From WLMZ01 sp037139095 (GTDB lineage: Bacteria > Actinomycetota > Acidimicrobiia > Acidimicrobiales > Ilumatobacteraceae), in contig JBAXHD010000001.1 of assembly GCA_037139095.1 (NCBI GenBank), positions 62,001-126,000 on the forward strand: a DNA stretch of 64,000 bases, written 5' to 3'. The notes beneath the pieces were generated by a model. The model was not told where the DNA came from. It saw only the letters and a program-made list of their open reading frames with translations, and did no database searches. The stretch's first letter is position 1. Each line of letters begins with the position of its first letter. The translations under genes and the position numbers were made by a program. Below, in pieces: positions 51,896 to 59,399 of the stretch.

Positions 51896-53593
51896 CTAAG
51901 AGAGATTGCTAATGACGCCGTTCTCATCGATGTCGATGTGATGAGCAGCTGGGTCACCACCGAGGCCTGGCATCGTGCGCATGTCGCCGCAGATTGGGTA
52001 CACGAATCCGGCACCAACCGATGCTCGCACTTCACGAACTGGCAATGTCCAGCCCGTAGGTGCACCCTTCAGCGATGCATCGGATGAGATCGACAGGTGG
52101 GTCTTGGCGATGCACACGGGCAGATGGCCGAAACCATTGCGCTCGTAGTTGGCCAACTGCTTGTTGGCAGTAGGTGAGTACGACACGCCGGCTGCGCCGT
52201 AGACCTTGGTAGCGACGGTTTCGATCTTGGTCTTGAGGCTGGCCTCAGAGGGGTAGAGGACCTGGAAGTTCGATGGTTCGTCGGCGGCTTCTGCAACTGC
52301 TTCGGCCAACTCGGTGGCACCGCGGCCGCCGTTGGCGAAGTGCGTGCAGATGGCGACTCGGGCACCCATCGACTCGGCGATTTCGATGATGGCGCGATGC
52401 TCGGAGTCGAAGTCGCCGGGGAAGGCGTTGATCGCAACCACCGGCGTCACGCCGTGGATGCGGATGTTCTCGATCTGCTTGCGCAGGTTGGCGCCGCCGA
52501 TGTGAACTTCTTCGGGGTTCTCTTTGAGCAAGTTCTCAGGCAGCGCCTTGCCTGCCACGATCTTGTGGTTGCCCGAGTGTGCCTTGAGGGCACGTACCGT
52601 GGCCACAACCACAGCGGCGTCGGGCGCCAAGCCAGAGGCGCGGCACTTGATGTTGAAGAAACGCTCGGCGCCCATGTCGGCACCGAAGCCAGCTTCGGTG
52701 ATGAGATAGTCGCCGCCGCGGATACCGATCTGGTCGGCGATAATGCTGCTGTTGCCGTGGGCGATGTTGCCGAATGGGCCAGCGTGCACGAGCACCGGAG
52801 TGCCTTCGAGTGTCTGCATCAAGTTGGGCTTGAGCGCATCGCGCATGATGGCGGCCATGGCGCCCGCACCCTGCAGGGCCTCGGCGGTAACTGGCTCACC
52901 CGATGGGGTGTAGCCAACAACGATTCGACCGAGGCGCTCGCGCATGTCTTTCAGCGACGTGCACAGAGCAAAGATGGCCATCACTTCAGAGGCTGCGGTG
53001 ATGTCGAATCCGGTCTGGCGGGTGACGCCATCCTCGGATGAGCCGAGGCCGATGACAATGTTGCGCAGCGCCCGCTCGTTGATGTCGAGCACGCGGCGCC
53101 ACGTGATGTTGTTGAGGTCGAGGTCGAGTTCATTGCCCTGATGCAAATGGTTGTCGAGCACAGCCGAGAGCATGTTGTGGGCCGAGGTCACGGCGTGGAA
53201 GTCGCCGGTGAGGTGCAAGTTGAGCAGCTCCATCGGGATGACCTGGCTGTAGCCGCCACCCGCAGCGCCACCCTTGATGCCGAACGTTGGGCCCATCGAA
53301 GGCTGGCGAATAGCAATGACGCTCTTCTTGCCGATGTGCTTGAAGGCCTGACCGAGGCCAACCGTGGTGGTGGTCTTGCCTTCGCCTAGTGGGGTAGGTG
53401 TGATGGCCGAAACCACTACGTATTTCGCTTTGGGGCGATCGGCGAGCTCTTGCACTGCCGACAGCTTGATCTTCGCCAAGCTGTCGCCGTAGGGCTCAAT
53501 CAGATGTGGTCCGATGCCCATTTGTGCGGCGATGTCGAGCAGCGGCTGCAGCGGAGCAGCCTGAGCGATTTCGAGATCTGATGGAAACCCCAT
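51896..53593 (-). CDS. fhs: Formate-tetrahydrofolate ligase
   Basis: ATP-dependent enzyme joining formate to THF; here it probably runs in reverse, releasing formate and ATP from 10-formyl-THF during methyl oxidation. 565 residues. P-loop TPTPLGEGKTTTTVGLGQA (about residue 58), then RQPSMGPTFGIKGGAAGGGYSQVIPM, the LTGDFHAVTSAHNML segment and C-terminal GAGFVYPICGDMRTMPGLG. The ATG 53593 has AAGGA upstream. Between metF and folD. Confidence 0.94.
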   Translation of the reverse strand: MGFPSDLEIAQAAPLQPLLDIAAQMGIGPHLIEPYGDSLAKIKLSAVQELADRPKAKYVVVSAITPTPLGEGKTTTTVGLGQAFKHIGKKSVIAIRQPSMGPTFGIKGGAAGGGYSQVIPMELLNLHLTGDFHAVTSAHNMLSAVLDNHLHQGNELDLDLNNITWRRVLDINERALRNIVIGLGSSEDGVTRQTGFDITAASEVMAIFALCTSLKDMRERLGRIVVGYTPSGEPVTAEALQGAGAMAAIMRDALKPNLMQTLEGTPVLVHAGPFGNIAHGNSSIIADQIGIRGGDYLITEAGFGADMGAERFFNIKCRASGLAPDAAVVVATVRALKAHSGNHKIVAGKALPENLLKENPEEVHIGGANLRKQIENIRIHGVTPVVAINAFPGDFDSEHRAIIEIAESMGARVAICTHFANGGRGATELAEAVAEAADEPSNFQVLYPSEASLKTKIETVATKVYGAAGVSYSPTANKQLANYERNGFGHLPVCIAKTHLSISSDASLKGAPTGWTLPVREVRASVGAGFVYPICGDMRTMPGLGGDPAAHHIDIDENGVISNLS

Positions 53594-53649
53594 GGTGATT
53601 TGTTCCTTCGTAAGTGCCAAAAGTGGACGTTGAAAAAATTGAAGTGAGA

Positions 53650-54549
53650 TTAGAGCGCGTGTGCGGCCACGCCAATCACCGCTTGACGCCATGCCGCGGT
53701 GTTGGCCACTTGATTGAACGTGAAAACGTGCAGCGCTGAGATGTTGAGTGCCTCGAACTCGCGCGCCAAAGGGCTCAGCATTTCCATCGGGTCGTACCCT
53801 CCGGGGGCTGCCAGCTTGCTGACTACTGCGCGATTCTTACGCAGGTAACGCAGCGATGCGCCGATACCGAGCTTTGCGCCCATCGTGAGCAGCTTGGTGG
53901 TGTCGATGACTCCGGGGATGCCCAGGTGAATCGGAAGGTGAAGTCCTTGCGAGCGGCTGTGGTGAATCCACTTCGAGACGGCCTTGGTGTCGAAGCACAT
54001 CTGGGTGGACACCCAGCCGCCGACACCGGCTGTGTCGAGCAACTGCTGCTTCGCCGCAACGGCATCAGCAAGCTTGTTCAGCGGGATCGTGGCGTGACCC
54101 TCTGGGTATCCGCCGAAGCCGACGTTGGCCAGGTTTGCGTTCGAGTTGAGCAGCGCCTCGATCAACGCGCCGGCATCGACGTATGGGCCGTGCGGATCGG
54201 GAGCATCGCCGCCGATGATGAAGACATCGTGCACGCCGTGGGCGTTGAGCCACTGAGCGATCGTTGCCACTTGCTCGGGGCCTTCAACCATGCGTGCTGC
54301 GAGGTGAGGAATGACTGTGTGACCAAGGTCTTGTAGCTGAGCTGCCATATCAAGCGTGGCCTGAATGTCTTTGGCCGGAGAACAGGTGACCGACACGGTA
54401 GACGCCTCGGGCAATTCAGGAAATTGCAGGTGGGCCTTGGGTGTGGGGATGAGCTCAAGGTGCGCGTGGGTCACACGGTCAACGACGCTCGGGGCGATGG
54501 CTTGGTCATCGACGGTGCCGGAGCGCTGACGTGATCGAAAGATAGACAT
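53650..54549 (-). CDS. metF: Methylenetetrahydrofolate reductase family protein
   Basis: Links methyl-THF and methylene-THF, 299 residues. In this pathway it would oxidise methyl-THF made by the corrinoid system. TIM-barrel fold with SVTCSPAKDIQATLDMAAQLQDLG, NVGFGGYPEGHATIP (typical of MetF: G-x-Y-P-E-G-H) and CFDTKAVSKWI, with GIPGVIDTTKLL. The start at MSIFRSRQ is chosen over an upstream ATG. First gene of the C1 operon; its 116-base upstream region carries a motif shared with the mtbC operator. Confidence 0.92.
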   Translation of the reverse strand: MSIFRSRQRSGTVDDQAIAPSVVDRVTHAHLELIPTPKAHLQFPELPEASTVSVTCSPAKDIQATLDMAAQLQDLGHTVIPHLAARMVEGPEQVATIAQWLNAHGVHDVFIIGGDAPDPHGPYVDAGALIEALLNSNANLANVGFGGYPEGHATIPLNKLADAVAAKQQLLDTAGVGGWVSTQMCFDTKAVSKWIHHSRSQGLHLPIHLGIPGVIDTTKLLTMGAKLGIGASLRYLRKNRAVVSKLAAPGGYDPMEMLSPLAREFEALNISALHVFTFNQVANTAAWRQAVIGVAAHAL

Positions 54550-54619
54550 GGTCGCTACGGCTCCCGGTGCTCGCGGAGTAATTCCTTGGACAGTTGTGCT
54601 GATTACCACCATACAACAT

Positions 54620-54636
54620 CAATCCGCATCGTGGAA
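54620..54636. promoter_or_regulatory. Operator-like motif upstream of metF
   Basis: CAATCC followed after two bases by ATCGTGGA. Both parts occur in the same order in the inverted repeat at 56686-56722 (CAATCCACGATA and TATCGTGGATTG), but with the 13-base spacer collapsed. It lies about 75 bases before the metF ATG. Confidence 0.4.
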
Positions 54637-54665
54637 GAGTCGCCCACGAAGAGTTTTCGCTGGAA

Positions 54666-55418
54666 TTAGTCAAGCTTTGTAGCGCTGAGGCGCCGTGCCG
54701 CTGCGATAACCGCTGTTTCGATGGTCTTGCGGCTGGCCGCCGTGGCAAACCGATAGCTGGGGCCGTGGCAGTGAATGGCTGCAACCGGCTGGCCTTTGCC
54801 GTTAAAGACCGGCGCCGCCACTGACGTGAGCCCGATCTGGAACTCTTCGATGGTCCACGCGCAACCAGCATCGTGGATTGTCGCAAGCCGCTGGCGCAGC
54901 TTTTTTGCCGACACGGTGGTGTTCTCGGTGAACTTTTCGAGCGAGCCTGAAAGCAGTTTGTCGATGGTCTTGGGGCTTGAGTAAGCGAGCAGCACAAGCC
55001 CGGATGACACAACATGAAACGGAGTTCGCTTGCCGGTCCAGTCTTGGATCTGAATCACGTTCTCGGCGCTCACATGGTCGAGGTACAACACCTCGTTGCT
55101 TTCGAGCACCGACAACCCGGCTGTTTCGCCCACATGCTCAACAAGCTCAGCGAGAAATGGTCGGGCCCGCCCGATGAGCGTGGTGTCATTGCCCGCTGCG
55201 AGGCTGCTCACTGTCGGCCCGATGCGGTAGCTCACTCCATCGTCTTGACGCACGACAGCTTGCAACTGCTCAAGCGTGGAGAGCAATCGAGCCACTGTGC
55301 TGACGGGCAAACCCACCCGGCGAGCCACATCGGTGATGCCACCCTGCTCTGTGGCGACGGCGAGCAGCACCGAGAAGGCGCGCTCGATCGATTGAATACC
55401 TGAGGTACTGCTGGCCAT
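54666..55418 (-). CDS. IclR-family transcriptional regulator
   Basis: DNA-binding repressor/activator, 250 residues. Winged HTH at residues 5-65 (IQSIERAFSVLLAVATEQGG, VARRVGLPVSTVARLL as recognition helix), then a C-terminal effector domain with the FHVVSSGLVLLAYSS and GCAWTIEEFQIGLTSVAAPVF segments. It starts 4 bases after the MFS stop and lies between the corrinoid operon and the C1-oxidation operon, so it is the likely regulator of both. The effector may be betaine, dimethylglycine or a related amine (inference). Confidence 0.91.
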   Translation of the reverse strand: MASSTSGIQSIERAFSVLLAVATEQGGITDVARRVGLPVSTVARLLSTLEQLQAVVRQDDGVSYRIGPTVSSLAAGNDTTLIGRARPFLAELVEHVGETAGLSVLESNEVLYLDHVSAENVIQIQDWTGKRTPFHVVSSGLVLLAYSSPKTIDKLLSGSLEKFTENTTVSAKKLRQRLATIHDAGCAWTIEEFQIGLTSVAAPVFNGKGQPVAAIHCHGPSYRFATAASRKTIETAVIAAARRLSATKLD

Positions 55419-55422
55419 ATCG

Positions 55423-56592
55423 TCAACCTACTGCTAGGGGCGTAAACGCCCGATCGGGAGCCACCACGACGCGGTAGCTCATGAAGACGGCGAGCGCTGC
55501 GTGCGAGGCGAGCAGTGCCCAGAAGAAACCAACGGTGCCAAAGATCGACATGGCCGCCGCCGCAAGTAGCGGCCCGAAGACCGCCCCGATCGAGTACGTG
55601 CTGAGCAATGCGCGACTGGCCGCCAGCCGTTGATGGGGTGGAATCCAATCGTTGGTGTAGGCGTTACCTAGCGCATAGAGAGGAGCGCTGAAGCCCCCGA
55701 GCGCGAATGCGAGAACAAACGAGGCGGCGGAGCGAGGCGACAGGTTGGCCATCAGCACGCAGATCGCCGAGGTGATGACACACAGCGCCACCATCACGCC
55801 ACGGCGGGAGATTCGGTCGCCGAGTGCCCCGATGGGGAATTGCAGCGTCACGGCGCCGGTGGTGGTAGCGCCAACGAACAGAGCCACTTGGCTCGAGGTG
55901 AGATCGGCGCGAGCTGCGTAGACCGCTGCCATCTGCAACAAGCAACCCTGGGTCGTACCCACGAGCACGAATCCGACAATGCCCGAGGGAACGATGCGTG
56001 CCATCTGTGCCAGCGACACAGTGTCGGCTGGGCGGTGACGCTGATCGCCGCCGATCGTGACCGTAAAGAGGGGGGCGAAGGCGACGGCCCCGATGGCTCC
56101 GGCGATTCCGAACGGAACCCACGACGATGGATTCACCACCGACAGAACAAGCTGACCGGCCGCCATGCCTGCGGCGGCCACTGCTACGTAGGTGCCCATC
56201 ACCTTGCCACGGATTTCGTTGTGGGCGATGTCGTTGAGCCATGTCTCGACCACGAGGTAGCAGCCGGCGGTGCAGAAACCTGTAACGAACCGCAACACCA
56301 ACCAGGCCACTGGGTTGACCAGCAAGCCATAGCCAAGTGATCCGACGGCCATCAACAGCGTGCAGAGCACGAACAATTTGCGGCGCGAGAGGTGCTCGTG
56401 CACCTTGGTCATTGCGGGGATTCCTGCGACGAAACCCGCGTAAAACATGGCCATCGCTAGGCCCATGACACCAGCGCTAATACGTGCAGTCTTTGATCTC
56501 ACGCCCATCAACGAACTGAGAAGCCCCGATCCCATGAGGACAGTGCCTATGCTCAAGGCCAGACCTGCAACCGCATATCGAGTCCGAGCCAT
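55423..56592 (-). CDS. MFS transporter, YcaD-like
   Basis: Twelve-helix major facilitator, about 389 residues. It has the loop 2-3 motif HLSRRKLFVLCTLLMAVGSL and a second copy GDRISRRGVMVALCV, and the WLNDIAHNEIRGKVMG segment of the YcaD/UhpC-like group. The ATG at 56592 follows AAAGG; an in-frame ATG at 56616 is also possible. The much longer frame upstream overlaps the divergent corrinoid gene and is rejected. It is the first gene of an MFS-iclR pair and probably imports a methylated amine or exports a product. Confidence 0.88.
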   Translation of the reverse strand: MARTRYAVAGLALSIGTVLMGSGLLSSLMGVRSKTARISAGVMGLAMAMFYAGFVAGIPAMTKVHEHLSRRKLFVLCTLLMAVGSLGYGLLVNPVAWLVLRFVTGFCTAGCYLVVETWLNDIAHNEIRGKVMGTYVAVAAAGMAAGQLVLSVVNPSSWVPFGIAGAIGAVAFAPLFTVTIGGDQRHRPADTVSLAQMARIVPSGIVGFVLVGTTQGCLLQMAAVYAARADLTSSQVALFVGATTTGAVTLQFPIGALGDRISRRGVMVALCVITSAICVLMANLSPRSAASFVLAFALGGFSAPLYALGNAYTNDWIPPHQRLAASRALLSTYSIGAVFGPLLAAAAMSIFGTVGFFWALLASHAALAVFMSYRVVVAPDRAFTPLAVG

Positions 56593-56671
56593 CGGGCGAA
56601 ACCTTTCCCATGTCATAGCGTGCAGAGGCGTGCTTCGTGGCTGGGAATAACTGGTACGGCAGCACCACTCA

Positions 56672-56701
56672 TTGACCCATCTCGCCAATCCACGATATAG
56701 T
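56672..56701 (+). promoter_or_regulatory. Sigma-70-type promoter of the corrinoid operon
   Basis: TTGACC at 56672-56677 and TATAGT at 56696-56701 with an 18-base spacer, 48 bases before the mtbC ATG. The fit to consensus is the best in the window. Confidence 0.75.
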
Positions 56702-56722
56702 ATCTTCCCGTATCGTGGATTG
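56686..56722. promoter_or_regulatory. 12-bp perfect inverted repeat over the promoter, probable IclR operator
   Basis: CAATCCACGATA (56686-56697) and TATCGTGGATTG (56711-56722) with a 13-base spacer. It covers the -10 hexamer and the likely start site of the corrinoid operon and lies 94 bases before the divergent MFS-iclR genes. IclR proteins bind such palindromes. Confidence 0.7.
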
Positions 56723-56748
56723 CGTGGAACTCGTAAGGGAGACCCAAC

Positions 56749-57444
56749 ATGGCTGACGACGACATCGTTCTTGAGAATCTGAGCGACGACGATCTCACTG
56801 CGCAGATGCACGACGACCTCTACGACGGCCTTGGTCCCGAGATCCGCGAAGGCACCAACATTTTGTTGGCTCGCGGCTGGAGCCCCGACCGTGTACTCAA
56901 CGACGCACTCGTCGAAGGCATGCGCATTGTTGGTATCGACTTCCGCGATGGCATCTTGTTCGTTCCTGAGGTGCTGCTTGCTGCCAACGCAATGAAGGGC
57001 GGCATGGAGATCTTGCGGCCACTGCTCGCCGAGACCGGCGCAGAGTCTGTTGGCAAGGTTGTCATCGGCACCGTGAAGGGCGATATCCACGACATCGGCA
57101 AGAACTTGGTAGCGATGATGCTCGAGGGTGCCGGCTTCGAAGTGATCGACCTTGGCATCAATACCGATGCCGACGCATTCTTGGCGGCGCTCGACGAGCA
57201 CAAGCCCGACATCTTGGGTATGTCTGCGCTGTTGACCACCACCATGCCGTACATGAAGGTTGTCATCGACACGCTGAAAGAAAAGGGTCGCCGCGACGAC
57301 CAAATTGTGCTCGTAGGCGGTGCTCCGCTGAACGAAGAGTTCGCCACCGCAATCGGTGCCGATGCGTATTGTCGCGATGCCGCAGTTGCGGCCGAGACTG
57401 CTAAGTCGTTCGTACTCGCACGCCGCGCCGCAGCGCGCGCGTAG
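56749..57444 (+). CDS. Corrinoid methyltransferase protein, MtbC/MttC-like
   Basis: Cobalamin-binding carrier of the methyl group, 231 residues, start supported by GGGAG upstream. Helical cap (residues 20-95, LNDALVEGMRIVGIDFRDGILFVPEVL) and Rossmann-like B12 domain with GDIHDIGKN (His114 as lower axial ligand), SALLTTTMPYMK and VGGAPLN. It accepts a methyl from the MttB-type enzyme and passes it to tetrahydrofolate via the MtgA-like enzyme. First gene of the corrinoid operon. Confidence 0.94.
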   Translation: MADDDIVLENLSDDDLTAQMHDDLYDGLGPEIREGTNILLARGWSPDRVLNDALVEGMRIVGIDFRDGILFVPEVLLAANAMKGGMEILRPLLAETGAESVGKVVIGTVKGDIHDIGKNLVAMMLEGAGFEVIDLGINTDADAFLAALDEHKPDILGMSALLTTTMPYMKVVIDTLKEKGRRDDQIVLVGGAPLNEEFATAIGADAYCRDAAVAAETAKSFVLARRAAARA

Positions 57445-57464
57445 CTCGCAGAGACCGTTCGTCA

Positions 57465-58088
57465 ATGGCGCACGAGGCACAGCGACCGCTGATCATTGCG
57501 TGTGCCGCGCTCACTGCCGATCTCCGCGCGGTGTTGTCGGCCAATGGTCTTGATCCGTTCATCGATGTGCAGTACTTGCCAGCCAACTTGCACAACGCCC
57601 CGCACAAGATCGTCAGTGAGCTTCGTCCGTTGGTCGAGCAAGCAGTTGCTCTTGATCGCGCCGTGTTCGTTGCATACGCCGACTGCGGCACCGGTGGTTT
57701 GCTTGACATGTTTTTGGCTGAGTACCCGGGCATCTCCCGCCTTCCCGGAGCCCATTGCTACGAGTTCTTCGCTGGCTCAACAATGTTTACCGAACTGCAC
57801 GAAGCAGAGCTCGGCACGTTTTATCTCACCGATTTTCTGGCCAAGCATTTCGATGCCTTGGTCTGGAGCGGACTCGGTCTCGATCGTGCACCGCAACTGC
57901 TTGAGACCTACTTCGCTCACTACACGCGGCTGGTGTTGCTTGCGCAGACCAACGACAGCCACACGCGCGCAGCGGCCGAGCAGGCAGCGCAGCGTTTGGG
58001 GCTGGCCTTCGAACATCGCCACGTTGGGCGCAGCGGCCTTGCGCCGCTCACCGAGTGGTCAGTCACCATCAGAAAGGCAGCTGCCTAA
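57465..58088 (+). CDS. DUF1638 protein
   Basis: Protein of 207 residues of a family often found beside corrinoid methyltransferase genes. DUF1638 hallmarks: ACAALTADLRAVL near the start, VAYADCGTGGLLDMFL (about residue 68; conserved Cys), PGAHCYEFFAGSTMF (conserved Cys) and FYLTDFLAKHF. Function unknown; conserved Cys suggest a metal or corrinoid-handling role, which is inference. Its stop shares a base with the next ATG. Confidence 0.86.
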   Translation: MAHEAQRPLIIACAALTADLRAVLSANGLDPFIDVQYLPANLHNAPHKIVSELRPLVEQAVALDRAVFVAYADCGTGGLLDMFLAEYPGISRLPGAHCYEFFAGSTMFTELHEAELGTFYLTDFLAKHFDALVWSGLGLDRAPQLLETYFAHYTRLVLLAQTNDSHTRAAAEQAAQRLGLAFEHRHVGRSGLAPLTEWSVTIRKAAA

Positions 58089-58471
58089 TGGCGCGTCGCG
58101 GTACCGGTAACGAACTCATCGTCATCACTTGGCGCGATATCCCCGCGCAGGTCAATGGTGGTTCCGGCGAGAACAAGCATCAGCAAATCCTTCCGCATCG
58201 CTTTCACCAAGCCATTGACCGTGCCGCGATGAAAGCTGGCAAGAAGACATCGGGTGAATATGTGGGTGAGTGGGGTCGCCGCAAGGTGGCGCTGCCTGCC
58301 GATTTCGATGGCGACTTTGCAGCTGCAGCGCGGGCCGAGGCCGAACGCATCGAAGCAGACTTTCCAACAGCCAGGCTCAAGCTCTGGGTCGAAACCGGCG
58401 GCTGGGATCCAGACCGCCCCGACCTCGAAATGCTCAACGCCGCCCCCTCAGATCAGGACACCGCATCATGA
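58088..58471 (+). CDS. 'Virulence factor' family protein (PF13769-like)
   Basis: Small 127-residue protein. ELIVITWRDIPAQVNGG at the start and RHRFHQAIDRAAMKAG, with VGEWGRRKVALPADFDGDF, match the family named virulence factor, a misleading name. The same type of gene is known beside DUF1638 and MttB-like genes. TAATG couples it to DUF1638 and a 4-base ATGA overlap to the next methyltransferase, so its product is probably needed in a fixed ratio with the corrinoid enzymes. Function unknown. Confidence 0.8.
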   Translation: MARRGTGNELIVITWRDIPAQVNGGSGENKHQQILPHRFHQAIDRAAMKAGKKTSGEYVGEWGRRKVALPADFDGDFAAAARAEAERIEADFPTARLKLWVETGGWDPDRPDLEMLNAAPSDQDTAS

Positions 58472-59391
58472 CCGACACAGTTCTCAGCTCAGCGACTCGC
58501 GAAGTCATCATTGGCTTTGGTCGGCCATTCGTGATGATTGGCGAACGCATCAACCCAACGGGTCGCAAGTTGCTCGCCGCCGAAATGAAAGAGGGCAACT
58601 TCGATCGCGTGATCGCCGATGCCATTGCTCAGGTTGAGGCTGGCGCTCAGATGCTCGATGTGAACGCTGGGATTCCGCTGGCCGATGAGCCAGCAATTCT
58701 GGCCAAGGCAATTCAGTTGGTGCAGGCCGTCACCGACGTGCCGTTGTCGATCGACTCGTCGATTGTCGAAGCACTCGAGGCGGGCTTGTCGGTGTACCAG
58801 GGCAAGGCCTTGGTCAACTCGGTCACCGGCGAAGAAGCCAACCTCGAGCGGGTGCTGCCACTCATCAAGAAGTACGGCGCCGCGGTCGTTGCAATCTCGA
58901 ACGATGAGACGGGCATCTCTGAAGATCCCAACGTGCGCTTCGAAGTGGCCCGCAAGATCGTGCGACACGCTGCCGATTACGGCATTCCAGCATCTGACAT
59001 TGTGGTCGATCCGCTCGTGATGCCGATTGGTGCGATGGGCACTGCCGGCCAGCAGGTGTTTGCGTTGCTGCGTCGCCTGCGCGACGAACTCAAGGTGAAC
59101 ACCACATGTGGCGCCTCAAACATCAGCTTTGGTTTGCCGAACCGCAACACCATCGGTGGAACGTTCTTGGCAATGGCAATGAGCCACGGCATGACCTCGG
59201 CCATCATGAACCCGTTGCACCCTGAGGTGAAGCACGCGATTCAGGCAGCCGATGTGCTGTGCGGCCACGACCTCAACTGCGCCGAGTGGATTCGTCATCA
59301 TCGCGATCCGGGCAACGTGCAGGCGGGCGAATCAACCGGTCGCCGCGGCGGCCGTCGCGCTCGCGTCGGCGACGAAACAGCGCCGGCCTGA
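58468..59391 (+). CDS. Methylcorrinoid:tetrahydrofolate methyltransferase, MtgA/AcsE-like
   Basis: Pterin-binding TIM barrel of 307 residues that moves the methyl group from the corrinoid protein to tetrahydrofolate. MIGERINPTGRKLLAAEM (about residue 22), DVNAGIPLADEP, PLSIDSS, and VNSVTGEEANLERVLPLIKKYGA, with DPLVMPIG and NTTCGASNISFGLPNR as in AcsE and MtgA. A basic 30-residue tail (RRGGRRARVG) follows. Fits the MtgA role of the Desulfitobacterium betaine system; here the acceptor folate then meets metF on the other strand. Confidence 0.92.
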   Translation: MTDTVLSSATREVIIGFGRPFVMIGERINPTGRKLLAAEMKEGNFDRVIADAIAQVEAGAQMLDVNAGIPLADEPAILAKAIQLVQAVTDVPLSIDSSIVEALEAGLSVYQGKALVNSVTGEEANLERVLPLIKKYGAAVVAISNDETGISEDPNVRFEVARKIVRHAADYGIPASDIVVDPLVMPIGAMGTAGQQVFALLRRLRDELKVNTTCGASNISFGLPNRNTIGGTFLAMAMSHGMTSAIMNPLHPEVKHAIQAADVLCGHDLNCAEWIRHHRDPGNVQAGESTGRRGGRRARVGDETAPA

Positions 59392-59399
59392 GGTAGTTC

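Noticed and set aside
54870..54880. ATCGTGGATTG word inside the iclR gene, nearly identical to an operator half-site
   Set aside because: Single half-site inside coding sequence with no partner; probably chance, though autoregulation inside the gene cannot be excluded.
56723..56748. Cobalamin riboswitch before the corrinoid operon
   Set aside because: The leader after the promoter is too short and has no B12-box sequence.
56593..57480. N-terminal extension of the MFS ORF on the minus strand
   Set aside because: The extension overlaps the corrinoid carrier gene and has no transporter features.
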